Below, in pieces: positions 14,637 through 24,096 of a DNA stretch of 64,000 nt. The translations under genes were made by a program, and so were the position numbers. How positions within the stretch are numbered: position 1 is the stretch's first letter; every line of letters starts with the position of its first letter. Below the pieces are notes generated by a model. The model had not been told where the DNA came from, did no database searches, and worked only from the letters and a program-made list of their open reading frames with translations. Source of the stretch: Nostocales cyanobacterium HT-58-2 (GTDB lineage: Bacteria > Cyanobacteriota > Cyanobacteriia > Cyanobacteriales > Nostocaceae). The stretch is from the NCBI GenBank assembly GCA_002163975.1, contig CP019636.1, forward strand, positions 7,257,501 to 7,321,500, in the 5' to 3' direction.

Positions 14637-16670
14637 TTACAGATTTTGAGTCGAATAATTTTGCCCCGCGCCAGATAAGAGGTTACTCGCAAGAGTCGAA
14701 GTGTTGGTTTTATCTATGTTTGCCAGTGACTGACGTTGATTGTTGTCTACATTCCAAGTATTGCCACCTGGCTGATTAATTGACGACTGACCAGAATGTA
14801 GATTGTCAAACAAGCTAATCAAGTTTTGTACAGAGTTTAAGTTAGGACTCAACTCAGTGTTTTGACCCGAAGAACTTGTAAAGTTGCCAATCCCTTTGCT
14901 TTCTGCGAAAGTTGGCTGGTTAAAACTACTCAGGAGATTATCGCCCGCAGAGATAGTACCACACAGAAGCTGGTCGCTATTAATAGGCACTGGGGTAAGA
15001 CCGTCACTGGAATCGCTGCTAGAGCCATTTCCACTAATATCTGCAGAAGCCAGGTTCCTATTGTCGCTGTTGCCTATGGTATTTACAGGAAAGAGACTAC
15101 TCAGGGGACTGTTGGAAGTGTTGCCTGTCGTGTCTACAGAAGTCCCATTGTTTAAGCTGTTTAAGCTGTTATCACTGCCAGGTGTTGGAATGAGAGTATT
15201 ACTCGCACTCAGGCTGGAGTCATCACCAACAGCCAAGGAATTTGCGCTTCTTTGGGCAATGTTTTGTAAATCACTCCCTTTGGATTCTGCAATCTTAATA
15301 GATGCTGTGACATTGCTGTCAGTAGAATCATTCGGGTTTTTGGCTGGCCATTGAGTATTTCCCCCACCATCGCTGAGTTGATTGGTGACTTGGTTTTTGA
15401 TGTTCCACTTATTGCCTCCATTGTTGGCAACATTATCTATGAAGGTTGAATCCTTAACAGTGGTAGATGAGCCACCTCCAGAGATACCTCCACCTTGAAA
15501 CCCAGCATAGTTGTCAGCAATTGTTGTACCAACAATCTTAACTTGACTGGAGCCATTAGCCAAAGCGATCGCACCACCTAGACCTTCTTTGCCGTCAGTA
15601 CTTTCGGCTCGATTATTCAAGAATTTACTGTTACTGATGGTACCTGGGGATTGTTCTCCTAACCACAAGCCACCACCTTGGCTCAGTGCCCGATTATCCG
15701 AGATGGTGGTGTTATCGATCGTAAAATTAGCAACGTTACCAATTCGGAGACCACCACCGAATGCACTGCCTTGACTGTCCTTGATAACCTCATTTTTGAC
15801 AATTGTAGAATCTTCAACAATCACTTTGTCGGCGGGATAAGCAAATAACTGGAGTGCTCCTCCTTCTCCAGCAGCTTTGTTACCCTCGAAGTAGCTATCA
15901 CGAATAGTGATTGTGCCCCCCACAGGACCATAATCAAAGTTTGGTCCAGAGGCATTTGCTCCATCGGTATAGATGGCACCACCTTGACCTTTGGTATGAG
16001 GACCTATCGGACCTCCAGCAGTTGAATCGTTATTGAAGAACTTAGAGTTTTCTACTGTTAGTGTGCTCAGTAGACTGTTGATGGCACCACCATTGGTTCC
16101 CCTATTATTCCTGAATTCACTATCTTTTACAGTCAAAGTACTGTTATTTTTGACGGAAATCGCACCGCCTCCGCGTTCCCCTCGACCAGAGGTACCATCG
16201 TTACCCTCAAAGTAGCTATTGGTGATGGTGTTGGCAGTGTTGAAGCCTGCCCAAATTGCACCGCCTCCATCTCCTGAAGACTTGTTATTCAGAAATTTAG
16301 TGTTCTCTACGTTAAGAGTCGTGAGCTTATCACTAGTAACTGTTTTGATCGCGCCTCCGGCACCATCCTCACCATCGCCACTGGATTTTCCATTGGCAAG
16401 GGTCAAATTTTTCACAGAAAAAGTTGTGCCACGTTCTGTGACATTAAAAATTCGGCTGGCATTGTTGCCACTGATGGTTAGATCATTGGCACCTGCACCA
16501 TCAATCGTTAGATTTTTGTTAATTGCCAGCTCACCTGAAGTGAGGGTAATAGTTTGTTTGCTGAGGTTGGAGCCAAATTGAATGGTGTCACCTGATTTTG
16601 CTTGAGCGATCGCATCTCGCAGAGAACCAGAGCCTTTGTCAGCAGTAGAAGTAACGGTGATAATGCTCAT
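14637..16670 (-). CDS. Right-handed parallel beta-helix (CSLREA-like) surface-type protein
   Basis: 677 residues. The N terminus (VTSTADKGSGSLRDAIAQA, then KNLTIDGAGANDLTISG) matches the CSLREA/chlamydial Pmp-like opening of beta-helix proteins. Residues about 95-430 carry many degenerate coils with the GGAI/GGGL signature followed by N-x-F-x-x-N-x-A (for example GGGAIWAG, GGAISVKN, GGGLWLG), one rung each. The last 230 residues are Ser/Asn-rich and low complexity. There is no Sec signal peptide at the N terminus, so export would need another route (type I or a beta-propeller-like anchoring system). Probably an extracellular adhesin or polysaccharide-binding protein; not demonstrated. Confidence 0.75.
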   Translation of the reverse strand: MSIITVTSTADKGSGSLRDAIAQAKSGDTIQFGSNLSKQTITLTSGELAINKNLTIDGAGANDLTISGNNASRIFNVTERGTTFSVKNLTLANGKSSGDGEDGAGGAIKTVTSDKLTTLNVENTKFLNNKSSGDGGGAIWAGFNTANTITNSYFEGNDGTSGRGERGGGAISVKNNSTLTVKDSEFRNNRGTNGGAINSLLSTLTVENSKFFNNDSTAGGPIGPHTKGQGGAIYTDGANASGPNFDYGPVGGTITIRDSYFEGNKAAGEGGALQLFAYPADKVIVEDSTIVKNEVIKDSQGSAFGGGLRIGNVANFTIDNTTISDNRALSQGGGLWLGEQSPGTISNSKFLNNRAESTDGKEGLGGAIALANGSSQVKIVGTTIADNYAGFQGGGISGGGSSTTVKDSTFIDNVANNGGNKWNIKNQVTNQLSDGGGNTQWPAKNPNDSTDSNVTASIKIAESKGSDLQNIAQRSANSLAVGDDSSLSASNTLIPTPGSDNSLNSLNNGTSVDTTGNTSNSPLSSLFPVNTIGNSDNRNLASADISGNGSSSDSSDGLTPVPINSDQLLCGTISAGDNLLSSFNQPTFAESKGIGNFTSSSGQNTELSPNLNSVQNLISLFDNLHSGQSSINQPGGNTWNVDNNQRQSLANIDKTNTSTLASNLLSGAGQNYSTQNL

Positions 16671-16980
16671 GTTCTATCCTTCCTTGTTTGTTTTGACCAA
16701 TAAAAATCAAGACCAGCAAAGTGGTTCAGACGCAGATAAACCAGCTATCTGCCAGATAAAGTTGAATAGGCAACATCCTTTTGACCATGACTTGATAGAC
16801 ATGGTCATATGAGTTACATCTCGCATGAACGACTGATTATGTCATCACAGATAGTTGCGTTCTTGGCTCTCATGAACTCATGCCAAGCGTTGCCCAAAGG
16901 CGGATCTCGTTGCCCTAAGCACAATTGAAGCCACTGTGGAGCCTATTGTTAGTATCAGGAGTTGATGCTTTGCCTACTCT
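16671..16980. other. Intergenic, no gene seen
   Basis: 310 bp between the beta-helix gene and the small ORF upstream, both on the reverse strand. It must contain the leader of the beta-helix gene, whose Shine-Dalgarno (AAGGAAGG on the coding strand) is just upstream of its ATG. No other structure recognised. Confidence 0.5.
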
Positions 16981-17265
16981 TCATCGAGAGGCTATGTGGT
17001 TTCTCGTAAGAGTCTGTTTGTCAACTTGGTTTGTCCCTGATTGCTGACTTTTGGATAGTTGGTGCGAAATAATAGGGACACTATAAATATCGGGATCTGG
17101 GATGAAGACTTTGGTAATTTGTGCGTTTTTGTTCTCTGTAGTGTCGAGGACAAGCACCTTGGCTTTTGGTGTAACGCTTTTAGTCAGGAAAGTTGGCTTT
17201 CCTCGTTGAGAGTTAATCAGGATTGGGCTAGTGCTAGTGAATGCCCTGAGCGTTTGGTTGTACAT
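16981..17265 (-). CDS. Hypothetical 94-residue protein
   Basis: Starts at ATG 17265 with AGGAA eight bases upstream. The sequence (MYNQTLRAFTSTSPILINSQ at the N terminus, then VTPKAKVLVLDTTENKNAQ) is soluble, Ser/Thr-rich and without recognised motifs. It is on the same strand as the beta-helix gene, 310 bp ahead. It may be a small accessory or regulator, or a chance ORF; I do not recognise it. Confidence 0.4.
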   Translation of the reverse strand: MYNQTLRAFTSTSPILINSQRGKPTFLTKSVTPKAKVLVLDTTENKNAQITKVFIPDPDIYSVPIISHQLSKSQQSGTNQVDKQTLTRNHIASR

Positions 17266-18122
17266 AGTAAATTCCTGTGATTACGGGTTGGCTGTAGAGA
17301 CACTTGACTAAGCGAAAGAAAGCGTCTGTACATCGCGTTAGAGTTCCAGCAGTTGAAAAGCCTTGCAAGCTTTGGCTGGCGGTAGACACCCGTTATTCAG
17401 TTGATTTACTCTGGGCAAGCAAGTTTTTGAGTTTTCTTGCTTGATACCATCAAAAAACTTTTTTTAGTCTTACTCAGATAAAGCTCTAAAAGCTGGAGTT
17501 ATCTGAGGAAGTATGCACCTTGAATATTATTTACATCTTTTTCTACCAACAAAGCCAACTTTTCCACAAGTTTATGAAGTTTTTATATTTTATCGTAAAA
17601 TCTTTGTAAAAACTTTTTAATTGCTAGCTCAATCTAATGGGTTAGAGCCCGGAAGATGAGATTTCCGTTCTGCGATATCCTACTTGGCGCTCTCTATGAG
17701 AATGTCTTATCTTCCCAATTTCTCTTGTCCAGAATTATCATAAGCATTTATACTTATCTATAACTTGCTATTTTAAAAGAATAGTTCCGCAGCGTTTCCT
17801 AGCATTCAAAGCAGTCTCAAGACAGCTGTGGATGAAGTTGCGTTGCAAATGACGATGTGAGGAGAAAAAATCTCTTGGGCAAGGGTTTATCTGTGACAGA
17901 GACTACAGAATTTGGGTAACAAAATTCATTGAAGTCTCAATATCCTCTCTCAAACTCCTGGCTGCATATTGTTGATACTCGCTAAGGCTCTCAGGTCAAT
18001 TCTCTTGCGTGTCATGTGAGGTGAATATTGACCACATAGCGTCACAATACCATTTCCGTTTGCTGTTGACCGTCAAAATTGGCGGTTTTGTGTATTTACT
18101 ACTGATATCAGGACTATCATTC
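17266..18122. other. Long intergenic region, no gene seen
   Basis: 857 bp. It contains a terminator-like inverted repeat CAAGCAAG/CTTGCTTG (17416-17423, 17436-17443) with T-rich loop and flanks, and otherwise AT-rich DNA up to the transketolase-like gene. The divergent genes on both sides must draw promoters from here. An in-frame GTG at 18009 could extend the downstream gene. Confidence 0.5.
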
Positions 18123-20036
18123 ATGACTATTGCTACAGCTAGCTTTCCTATTAACCTTGGTACTTACAAGCCAATAGCACTAAACCCTACCAATTCAACC
18201 CTGACTAATGAGCAACGGGAAATACTAAAAGCTAATATTCAACTTTGTCGCGACGTCATTGTTTTCTTCACTGCTACAGGAGCTGCAAAGGGTCTGGGTG
18301 GTCACACTGGTGGTGCTTATGACACAGTACCAGAGGTTGTCATCCTTGATGCTTTATTCCGGGGGGCACCAGATAAATTCGTGCCGATTTTCTTTGATGA
18401 GGCTGGACACCGCGTTGCGACGCAATACCTCCTGGCTGTTTTGCACGGTGAGTTACCTGCTGAGAATCTTGTCCATTATCGTGAAGCTCATGCAAAACTT
18501 CCTGGACACCCCGAGCTTGGTCTGACTCCTGGCGTGAAGTTCAGTTCCGGGCGCTTGGGACACGTCTGGCCTTATATTAATGGTGTAGCATTGGCAAATC
18601 CGAATAAGGTCGTTATCTGCCTCGGTTCCGACGGTTCACAGCAAGAAGGTAATGATGCAGAAGCAGCACGTTTGGCGGTTGCAAAGAATTTGAATGTGAA
18701 GCTGATTATTGATGATAATGATGTCACAATCGCCGGACATCCTTCGGAATATCTGCCAGGTTTCAGTGTCGGCAAAACACTCGCAGGTCACGGACTGAGC
18801 GTGAATGAGGGAGATGGTGAAGACCTGGATGATTTGTATCGTCGCATTTGTCAAGCGGTGACGATCGACGGACCCATTGCATTAGTCAACAAGCGGAAAA
18901 TGGCTGTGGGGATTGAAGGCATTGAGGGTTCAACGCACGGTCACGATGTTATCCCAGTGGATAAGGCGATCGCCTACCTAGAAAAGCGCGGACTGACTGA
19001 AGCCGTTAGATACCTCAAGAGTATTGAAAAGCCCAAGCACAATTACACCTTCATAGGTTCCGGTGACAAATGGGGTTCTAACCGCAACATCTTTGGTGAA
19101 GCTGTGGTGTCTGTCCTCAGCCATTTAAGTGAAGCTGAGCGCAAGGAAAAGGTGATATGTATCGATAGTGACTTAGAAGGCTCCTGTGGACTGAAGAAAA
19201 TTCATGACACCTATCCAGAAATCTTTGTCAGTTCTGGCATTATGGAGCGGGGTAATTTCTCTGCAGCTGCTGGTTTCGGTATGGAGAAAGGCAAACAAGG
19301 CATTTTTGGCACCTTTAGCGCCTTCTTGGAGATGTGCATTTCCGAAATCACGATGGCACGGCTGAACTACTCCAATGTCTTGTGTCACTTCTCGCACTCT
19401 GGCGTAGATGACATGGCAGACAATACCTGTCACTTCGGTGTCAACAATTTCTTTGCTGATAACGGGTTGGACGACGGCTACGAAACACGGTTGTACTTCC
19501 CCGCAGATGCTGCTCAAATGAAAGCTTGTGTCGAAGCAGTATTTTTCGATCCAGGACTGCGGTTTATTTTCTCGACTCGCTCCAAAACTCCCAATATTGT
19601 GGATGCTAATGGCAAAGACTTGTATGGCGAAGGCTACACCTTTGTTCCTGGCAAAGATGAAGTTGTACGTGAAGGTACTGCTGGTTACATTGTTAGCTTT
19701 GGTGAAGCACTATACCGCGCACTGGATGCTGTGGAACGTCTCAAACAACAAGGGATTGATGTTGGCTTAATCAATAAGCCGACGTTGAACGTGATTGATG
19801 AAGAAACGCTTGCGAAAGTTGGTAGTTCTCCTTTTGTGTTGGTTGTTGAATCATTTAATCGCCGTACAGGATTAGGTAGCCGTTTTGGTAGTTGGTTGCT
19901 TGAGCGTGGGTTGACACCAAAATTCGCTCACCTTGGTACTCATAGAGAAGGTAGTGGTGGTTTATGGGAACAGTTTCCCCATCAAGGAATTGACCCGGAT
20001 GGCATTATTAACAAAGTGAAGGAACTAGTGGGATAA
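18123..20036 (+). CDS. Transketolase-family thiamine-diphosphate enzyme
   Basis: 637 residues from the ATG at 18123; a GTG at 18009 would add 38 hydrophobic residues without family support. The ThDP motif is GSDGSQQEGNDAEAARLAVA, ending in the Asn-rich IIDDNDVT, with the substrate-channel His pair in GAAKGLGGHTGGAYD and GRLGHVWPYINGVA. The C-terminal part has the pyrimidine domain (FGTFSAFLEMCISEITMARL) and transketolase C domain. It differs clearly from canonical cyanobacterial tktA (which starts with the LCVNAIRFL type of motif), so it is a paralogue of unknown substrate, possibly a phosphonate, sugar or DXS-like reaction. Followed by a strong terminator. Confidence 0.83.
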   Translation: MTIATASFPINLGTYKPIALNPTNSTLTNEQREILKANIQLCRDVIVFFTATGAAKGLGGHTGGAYDTVPEVVILDALFRGAPDKFVPIFFDEAGHRVATQYLLAVLHGELPAENLVHYREAHAKLPGHPELGLTPGVKFSSGRLGHVWPYINGVALANPNKVVICLGSDGSQQEGNDAEAARLAVAKNLNVKLIIDDNDVTIAGHPSEYLPGFSVGKTLAGHGLSVNEGDGEDLDDLYRRICQAVTIDGPIALVNKRKMAVGIEGIEGSTHGHDVIPVDKAIAYLEKRGLTEAVRYLKSIEKPKHNYTFIGSGDKWGSNRNIFGEAVVSVLSHLSEAERKEKVICIDSDLEGSCGLKKIHDTYPEIFVSSGIMERGNFSAAAGFGMEKGKQGIFGTFSAFLEMCISEITMARLNYSNVLCHFSHSGVDDMADNTCHFGVNNFFADNGLDDGYETRLYFPADAAQMKACVEAVFFDPGLRFIFSTRSKTPNIVDANGKDLYGEGYTFVPGKDEVVREGTAGYIVSFGEALYRALDAVERLKQQGIDVGLINKPTLNVIDEETLAKVGSSPFVLVVESFNRRTGLGSRFGSWLLERGLTPKFAHLGTHREGSGGLWEQFPHQGIDPDGIINKVKELVG

Positions 20037-20062
20037 CTAGATCTGTTTGTTTCTTTGAAGTT

Positions 20063-20096
20063 CCTCGTCTATCCATAAGATGGGCGAGGATTTTTT
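20063..20096 (+). terminator. Intrinsic terminator after the transketolase-like gene
   Basis: CCTCGTCTATC pairs with GATGGGCGAGG (two G-U pairs), loop CATAA region, followed by ATTTTTT. Placed 27 bp after the stop codon and just before the convergent archease gene. Confidence 0.72.
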
Positions 20097-20100
20097 AATA

Positions 20101-20547
20101 TTAAATATCAAGAATAACTGTAGCAGTCCAACCATCATTGGTCTTTTCTAATTGAAAACGATGTAAAGTGACAGCTTTGACATCTACCCGTTGTTCATGA
20201 CGGTTTGGGTCAAGCTTTTCTCCTTGGAGTACAGCAGTTAATTTGTATTTGCTATCTTTTTGTTCAAACTCAATGTGCTGCGATCGCAGCAGCAATACTT
20301 CACTATCTTTGTAGTAAATCAGTTCTTGCAAAAAATTGAAGAGCAATAGGTCTAACTGGTCGTCTTCTAAACCAAAAGTTCGCGTTTCCTTCGGTTTTAT
20401 CGAGTCCAAATCTTCAATCATGGTATTGACTGTTGCATCTCCTGCCGCTTTGAAGACCTCCTGCAAATCTTTTCCCCAAGCGCGAAATGCAATATCAGCA
20501 GTGGCAATATCTTCAAGAAATTCGTAGGGCATAGAACTATTGCTCAC
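20101..20547 (-). CDS. Archease, RtcB activator
   Basis: 148 residues. Archease signatures are present: DIATADIAFRAWGKDLQEVF at 13-32, VDVKAVTLHRF near 122-132 and the closing VILDI with Asp147, the acidic metal-binding end. Archease speeds guanylylation and multiple turnover of RtcB RNA ligase. It is the last gene of an operon rtcB - COG0523 GTPase - archease on the reverse strand; its start overlaps the GTPase end by 11 bp, so translation is coupled. The short second rtcB at 11.9 kb has no archease beside it. Confidence 0.9.
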   Translation of the reverse strand: MSNSSMPYEFLEDIATADIAFRAWGKDLQEVFKAAGDATVNTMIEDLDSIKPKETRTFGLEDDQLDLLLFNFLQELIYYKDSEVLLLRSQHIEFEQKDSKYKLTAVLQGEKLDPNRHEQRVDVKAVTLHRFQLEKTNDGWTATVILDI

Positions 20548-21421
20548 ATTTCTTCAAACGATTAAGAATTTTTGCTTTTCGTTCACTCAACTGTTTGCCA
20601 ATAAAAACTAATTCTGTTGCCTCTTGTTCAAATGGCTCTAATTCCCAACGACCAGCTACAAAATTAAATAAATAGATTCCTTCTAGAAAGCGAACAAATC
20701 CTTTAGCTCGATAAATATTGGTTTCTAGAGTATTAGCAAACTCCTCAAAATCTTGACGATGAAAAGTCGCAGAAGATTTGTAGCTAAATGATTCAAATTC
20801 CGGTTGATGAACGTGGTGCGGTGGTTCTTGTACGCGGTCGCGACCAATACCAAAAAGCAAATCTGGATCTACCTGACCCCGTTGGGTACGCACAATTGAG
20901 GCGATTTCGTTAATAGAATGTAACTTTTTCTCTACGGCTTCTAACTCTGTTTCAGAAACCAAATCAACCTTGTTCAGCAGGATGGCGTCTGCTGCTTCAA
21001 TTTGCATCCGGGTTGTGTGACCCACAGAAGGATATTTCACCATTCCATCAGCATCAATAACCGTAACAACGCCATCCAACCGGACTTGTTGTAAACTCTC
21101 TTGAATGTCAAACACTAGTGCATCCGGTTCTGCCACTCCAGTTGTTTCCACAATAATGTGGTCTGGATCAACTGTCTTAATGATTTCATTGACAGCAGCT
21201 TCAAATTCGCCTAGTAGCGAACAACACACGCAACCGCCACCTAAATCCGCCATTTGGACATTTTTGCCTTGAATGATTTTGGCATCAATCGCTATTTCGC
21301 CAAATTCGTTCATCAAAATGGCAATTTTTTTAGGGAAAGTTTCGAGAATGTGACGCAATAGAGTTGTCTTTCCGCTTCCCAGTGGTCCTGTAATCACTGT
21401 TAATGGTGTACGGATTTGCAT
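20537..21421 (-). CDS. COG0523 (CobW/P47K-type) GTPase, candidate metallochaperone
   Basis: 294 residues. Walker A is GPLGSGKTT at 12-20, the metal-binding CxCC motif is GGGCVCC with Cys64, Cys66 and Cys67, Walker B-like IIVETTGVAEP follows, and NKVD is the guanine-specific motif. The C-terminal CobW_C domain carries KGFVRFLEG. A His patch (HHVHQP) lies in the linker at about 222. Relatives (ZNG1, NHase activator, CobW) deliver metals using GTP. It lies between rtcB and archease with 3 bp and -11 bp spacing, so a role in loading Mn or Zn into RtcB is a reasonable inference but unproven. Confidence 0.85.
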   Translation of the reverse strand: MQIRTPLTVITGPLGSGKTTLLRHILETFPKKIAILMNEFGEIAIDAKIIQGKNVQMADLGGGCVCCSLLGEFEAAVNEIIKTVDPDHIIVETTGVAEPDALVFDIQESLQQVRLDGVVTVIDADGMVKYPSVGHTTRMQIEAADAILLNKVDLVSETELEAVEKKLHSINEIASIVRTQRGQVDPDLLFGIGRDRVQEPPHHVHQPEFESFSYKSSATFHRQDFEEFANTLETNIYRAKGFVRFLEGIYLFNFVAGRWELEPFEQEATELVFIGKQLSERKAKILNRLKKCEQ

Positions 21422-21424
21422 AAA

Positions 21425-22885
21425 CTACCCCTTAATATTCCCAATCGGAGTCAACCGTACCACCCGTTTGCTAATCCCAGCTAACTCAGCCGCTTCGATG
21501 ACATCATCTATATTTTTGTAGGCTGCACCTGCTTCTTCTGCCAATCCTGAGTAGGAGGTACTGCGGACATAAATGCCTCGGCTTTCCATCTCCTTCTGGA
21601 GTTTTTCGCCACGATAGGTTTTTCGGGCTTTCGCCCGACTCATGGTGCGTCCGCTACCATGAGCAGTGCTGAAGAAAGTTTGGTCGCCACTTGGTACACC
21701 TACTAACAAATAAGACCCTGTTTCCATACTGCCGCCAATGATGACTGGCTGACCAATGCTCTTATACCGTTCTGGAACATCTCTCATCCCGGGTGCAAAA
21801 GCGCGTGTTGCACCCTTACGATGTACAAGGAGTGATCGCTCTTTTCCATCAATCATATGACGCTCTAGCTTAGCGGTATTATGGGCTACATCATAGACCA
21901 TGTGCATACCCAAAGCTTCTGCTGACTCTCCGAAAATTTCCGAAAACGCCTCTCGGACACGGTGCAGGATAACTTGACGATTGGCAAACGACATATTAAC
22001 ACCACACTTCATTCCCGAAAAATAAGCTTGACCTTCAGGAGAGTCGAAAGGTGCACAGGCTAATTCTCTATCCAGAATTTTGATGCCGTATTTACTTTCC
22101 ATCACTCGCCAGAAGACTTGCAGATAGTCAGTTGCTACCTGATGACCAAAGCCTCGACTACCGCAGTGGAACATCACCACCACTTGATTTGGAATAGTAA
22201 TTCCCAAACTTGCAGCTATTTGCTTATCAAAAATATTTTCTGGTCGGGCAACTTGAATTTCTAGATAGTGATTCCCAGACCCCAAAGTACCGATTTGGTT
22301 AAAACCCCGGTCAATCGCCTTTTCACTAATTTTGGCAGAGTCAGCACCTTTAAGGCATCCATTTTCTTCCATCAGTGCTAAGTCTTCTTCCCAGCCATAG
22401 CCATTGCGGATACACCATTGTGCACCTTGCTCAACCACTTCGCGAAACTCATTCCGTGAAAGTTTCACGAAACCAGTGCTTCCTACCCCAGATGGAACCC
22501 TTTGGTAAAGTCTATCTACCAGCTTTTTGGTGTAGGGTTTGACTTCATCGTAAGTCAGGTTAGTGACCAGCAAACGCATACCACAATTGATATCGAAACC
22601 AATACCACCAGGAGAAATCACACCCCCTTGCTCTACATCCATCGCCGCCACACCACCAATAGGAAAACCATAACCAAAGTGTCCGTCAGGCATACACAAG
22701 GCGTACTTAGTTATCCCTGGAAGTGTCGCGACATTGGTCACTTGGTCATAAACAGCTTCATCCAAGTCCTGAATTAACTTTTCTGTCGCATAAATTCGAG
22801 CAGGAACGCGCATCCCTTCTTTATAGGAAACTGGTATTTCCCAAATGGTGTCAGAAATTTTTTTTATAAATTCTTCAATAGCCAT
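21425..22885 (-). CDS. rtcB: RtcB RNA-splicing ligase, long (archaeal/eukaryal-like) type
   Basis: 486 residues, close to the 481 of Pyrococcus RtcB. Metal and GMP residues are in place: Cys101 in GFDINCGM, Asn205-His206 in GTLGSGNHYLE, a His in VVMFHCGSRGFGHQ and the guanylylated His in TAHGSGRTMSR. It ligates RNA 3'-phosphate or 2',3'-cyclic phosphate ends to 5'-OH ends for tRNA or rRNA repair. It is the first gene of an operon with the COG0523 GTPase and archease. The paralogue at 11.9 kb is shorter and contains a group I intron at the position equivalent to Ser203/Gly204-Asn205. Confidence 0.95.
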   Translation of the reverse strand: MAIEEFIKKISDTIWEIPVSYKEGMRVPARIYATEKLIQDLDEAVYDQVTNVATLPGITKYALCMPDGHFGYGFPIGGVAAMDVEQGGVISPGGIGFDINCGMRLLVTNLTYDEVKPYTKKLVDRLYQRVPSGVGSTGFVKLSRNEFREVVEQGAQWCIRNGYGWEEDLALMEENGCLKGADSAKISEKAIDRGFNQIGTLGSGNHYLEIQVARPENIFDKQIAASLGITIPNQVVVMFHCGSRGFGHQVATDYLQVFWRVMESKYGIKILDRELACAPFDSPEGQAYFSGMKCGVNMSFANRQVILHRVREAFSEIFGESAEALGMHMVYDVAHNTAKLERHMIDGKERSLLVHRKGATRAFAPGMRDVPERYKSIGQPVIIGGSMETGSYLLVGVPSGDQTFFSTAHGSGRTMSRAKARKTYRGEKLQKEMESRGIYVRSTSYSGLAEEAGAAYKNIDDVIEAAELAGISKRVVRLTPIGNIKG

Positions 22886-23161
22886 TTTTACTCTAATGCT
22901 TACTAAAGGGAAAGAGGTGTAGAGGTAATCTCAAGCTTAAGTTATGAATTATTGAATATAGTTTGAGAATAAAATGTCCTCTTTGCTGAAACCTCTCCCC
23001 AAAGGAGCGACTTAGAGACACTACTGTTCCATCCCAAGACTCAAGAAAAGCTCTGTCTTATTGGAAAAAATCTTAACGACTTTTTTCGTAGCGCAAAAGT
23101 GAGCTAATAATTACAAAAAAAGCTACACATAAATCTTGCTCTGCCTAATTGGAATTAAGAA

Positions 23162-24004
23162 TTAACTTCCCAATCTACTTAACCAACTAACCAAATCAAT
23201 TTCACTATTAAAATCAAATAATGCTTCGCCTAAATCTTGTAATTGCGCAAATGATAATGCTTGAATCTGGGTTTGTAACTCAGGGCTAACTGAACCAAAT
23301 TTATGGTTAATTTGGCGCATTAGCAGAGTCAGCGCTTGTTGTCTTCCCTGTTCAATTCCTTGCTCAATTCCTTCTTGGAGAATTTCTTGATAAATCACAG
23401 ATTCTCTCATATCTTCTCTCTTAAAAAGCTGATGAATGAGTTCTTGCTCAAACACTAACCCCACTAGAAGCTGGGTACATACCGAGATACTCTGCTTGGT
23501 TGCTGTTTCTTCAATTATACTCACCTGGGCTGCAACCTGTTCCAGCAAGGTTTGAGCTGAATTTGTCCGTGCTAGAGTTGCTAGAGGTAGCAAACCAGGA
23601 GATGCCAGCAACGGTTCAGGATCTTGCTCCCACATACGAATAACTCGGTAGCGGTGAGAGGTATTACGGGCGCTAAATTGCTCGAAAAATGCTGTTTCTG
23701 AAGTCGTGGGTTTGAGGAAAATTACGACTTGCTCAATATCACAGTTGTATTGCCGATAAAGTCGCACCCAGTAGTCCAACATCCGCAGTGGTATTGGCGG
23801 AGTTGATTTGGGTGAGGTTTGAAACTCCAAGTGTAGGATTTGATTTGTAGTTTGTACAAAGGTGACTGAGTCGGCGCGGACTGGTTCCAGGTTTAATTCC
23901 GTTTTGAGAATTTGAATGTCCGTTGGCTCAGATGCAAGTAGCTAGCGGATGTATTGTTTTGGATACTGCTCAACCAAATATTTTAAGGTATTGTCGTAGC
24001 TCAC
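23162..24004 (-). pseudogene. Rpn-family (PD-(D/E)XK, transposase-like) nuclease with an in-frame amber codon
   Basis: The frame runs from a GTG at 24004 to a stop at 23162 but is broken once by TAG at 23942-23944, after SYDNTLKYLVEQYPKQYIR. The continuation LLASEPTDIQILKTELNLEP then LHLEFQTS matches Rpn/DUF4351-type proteins (W-L usually stands where the TAG is, one base from TGG). The catalytic LHLEFQ strand and the coiled repeats EQGIEQGIEQGRQQALTLL are kept. An ORF of 222 residues remains from ATG 23830, lacking the first catalytic part. Such genes are mobile, multicopy and often decayed. Confidence 0.75.
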
Positions 24005-24038
24005 AATTCTTAACTCACTCAGGCATTGTCCCCAACAC

Positions 24039-24068
24039 AAAAAAACTTGGAGTATCATGACTCCAAGT
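24039..24068 (-). terminator. Intrinsic terminator of the PDH E2 gene
   Basis: ACTTGGAGT (24045-24053) pairs with ACTCCAAGT (24060-24068). On the reverse strand the stem is followed by seven T (24039-24045 read as A on the forward strand), 28 bp past the E2 stop. Confidence 0.72.
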
Positions 24069-24096
24069 CTCAAGCTGGTTTAACTTATCACTCAAA

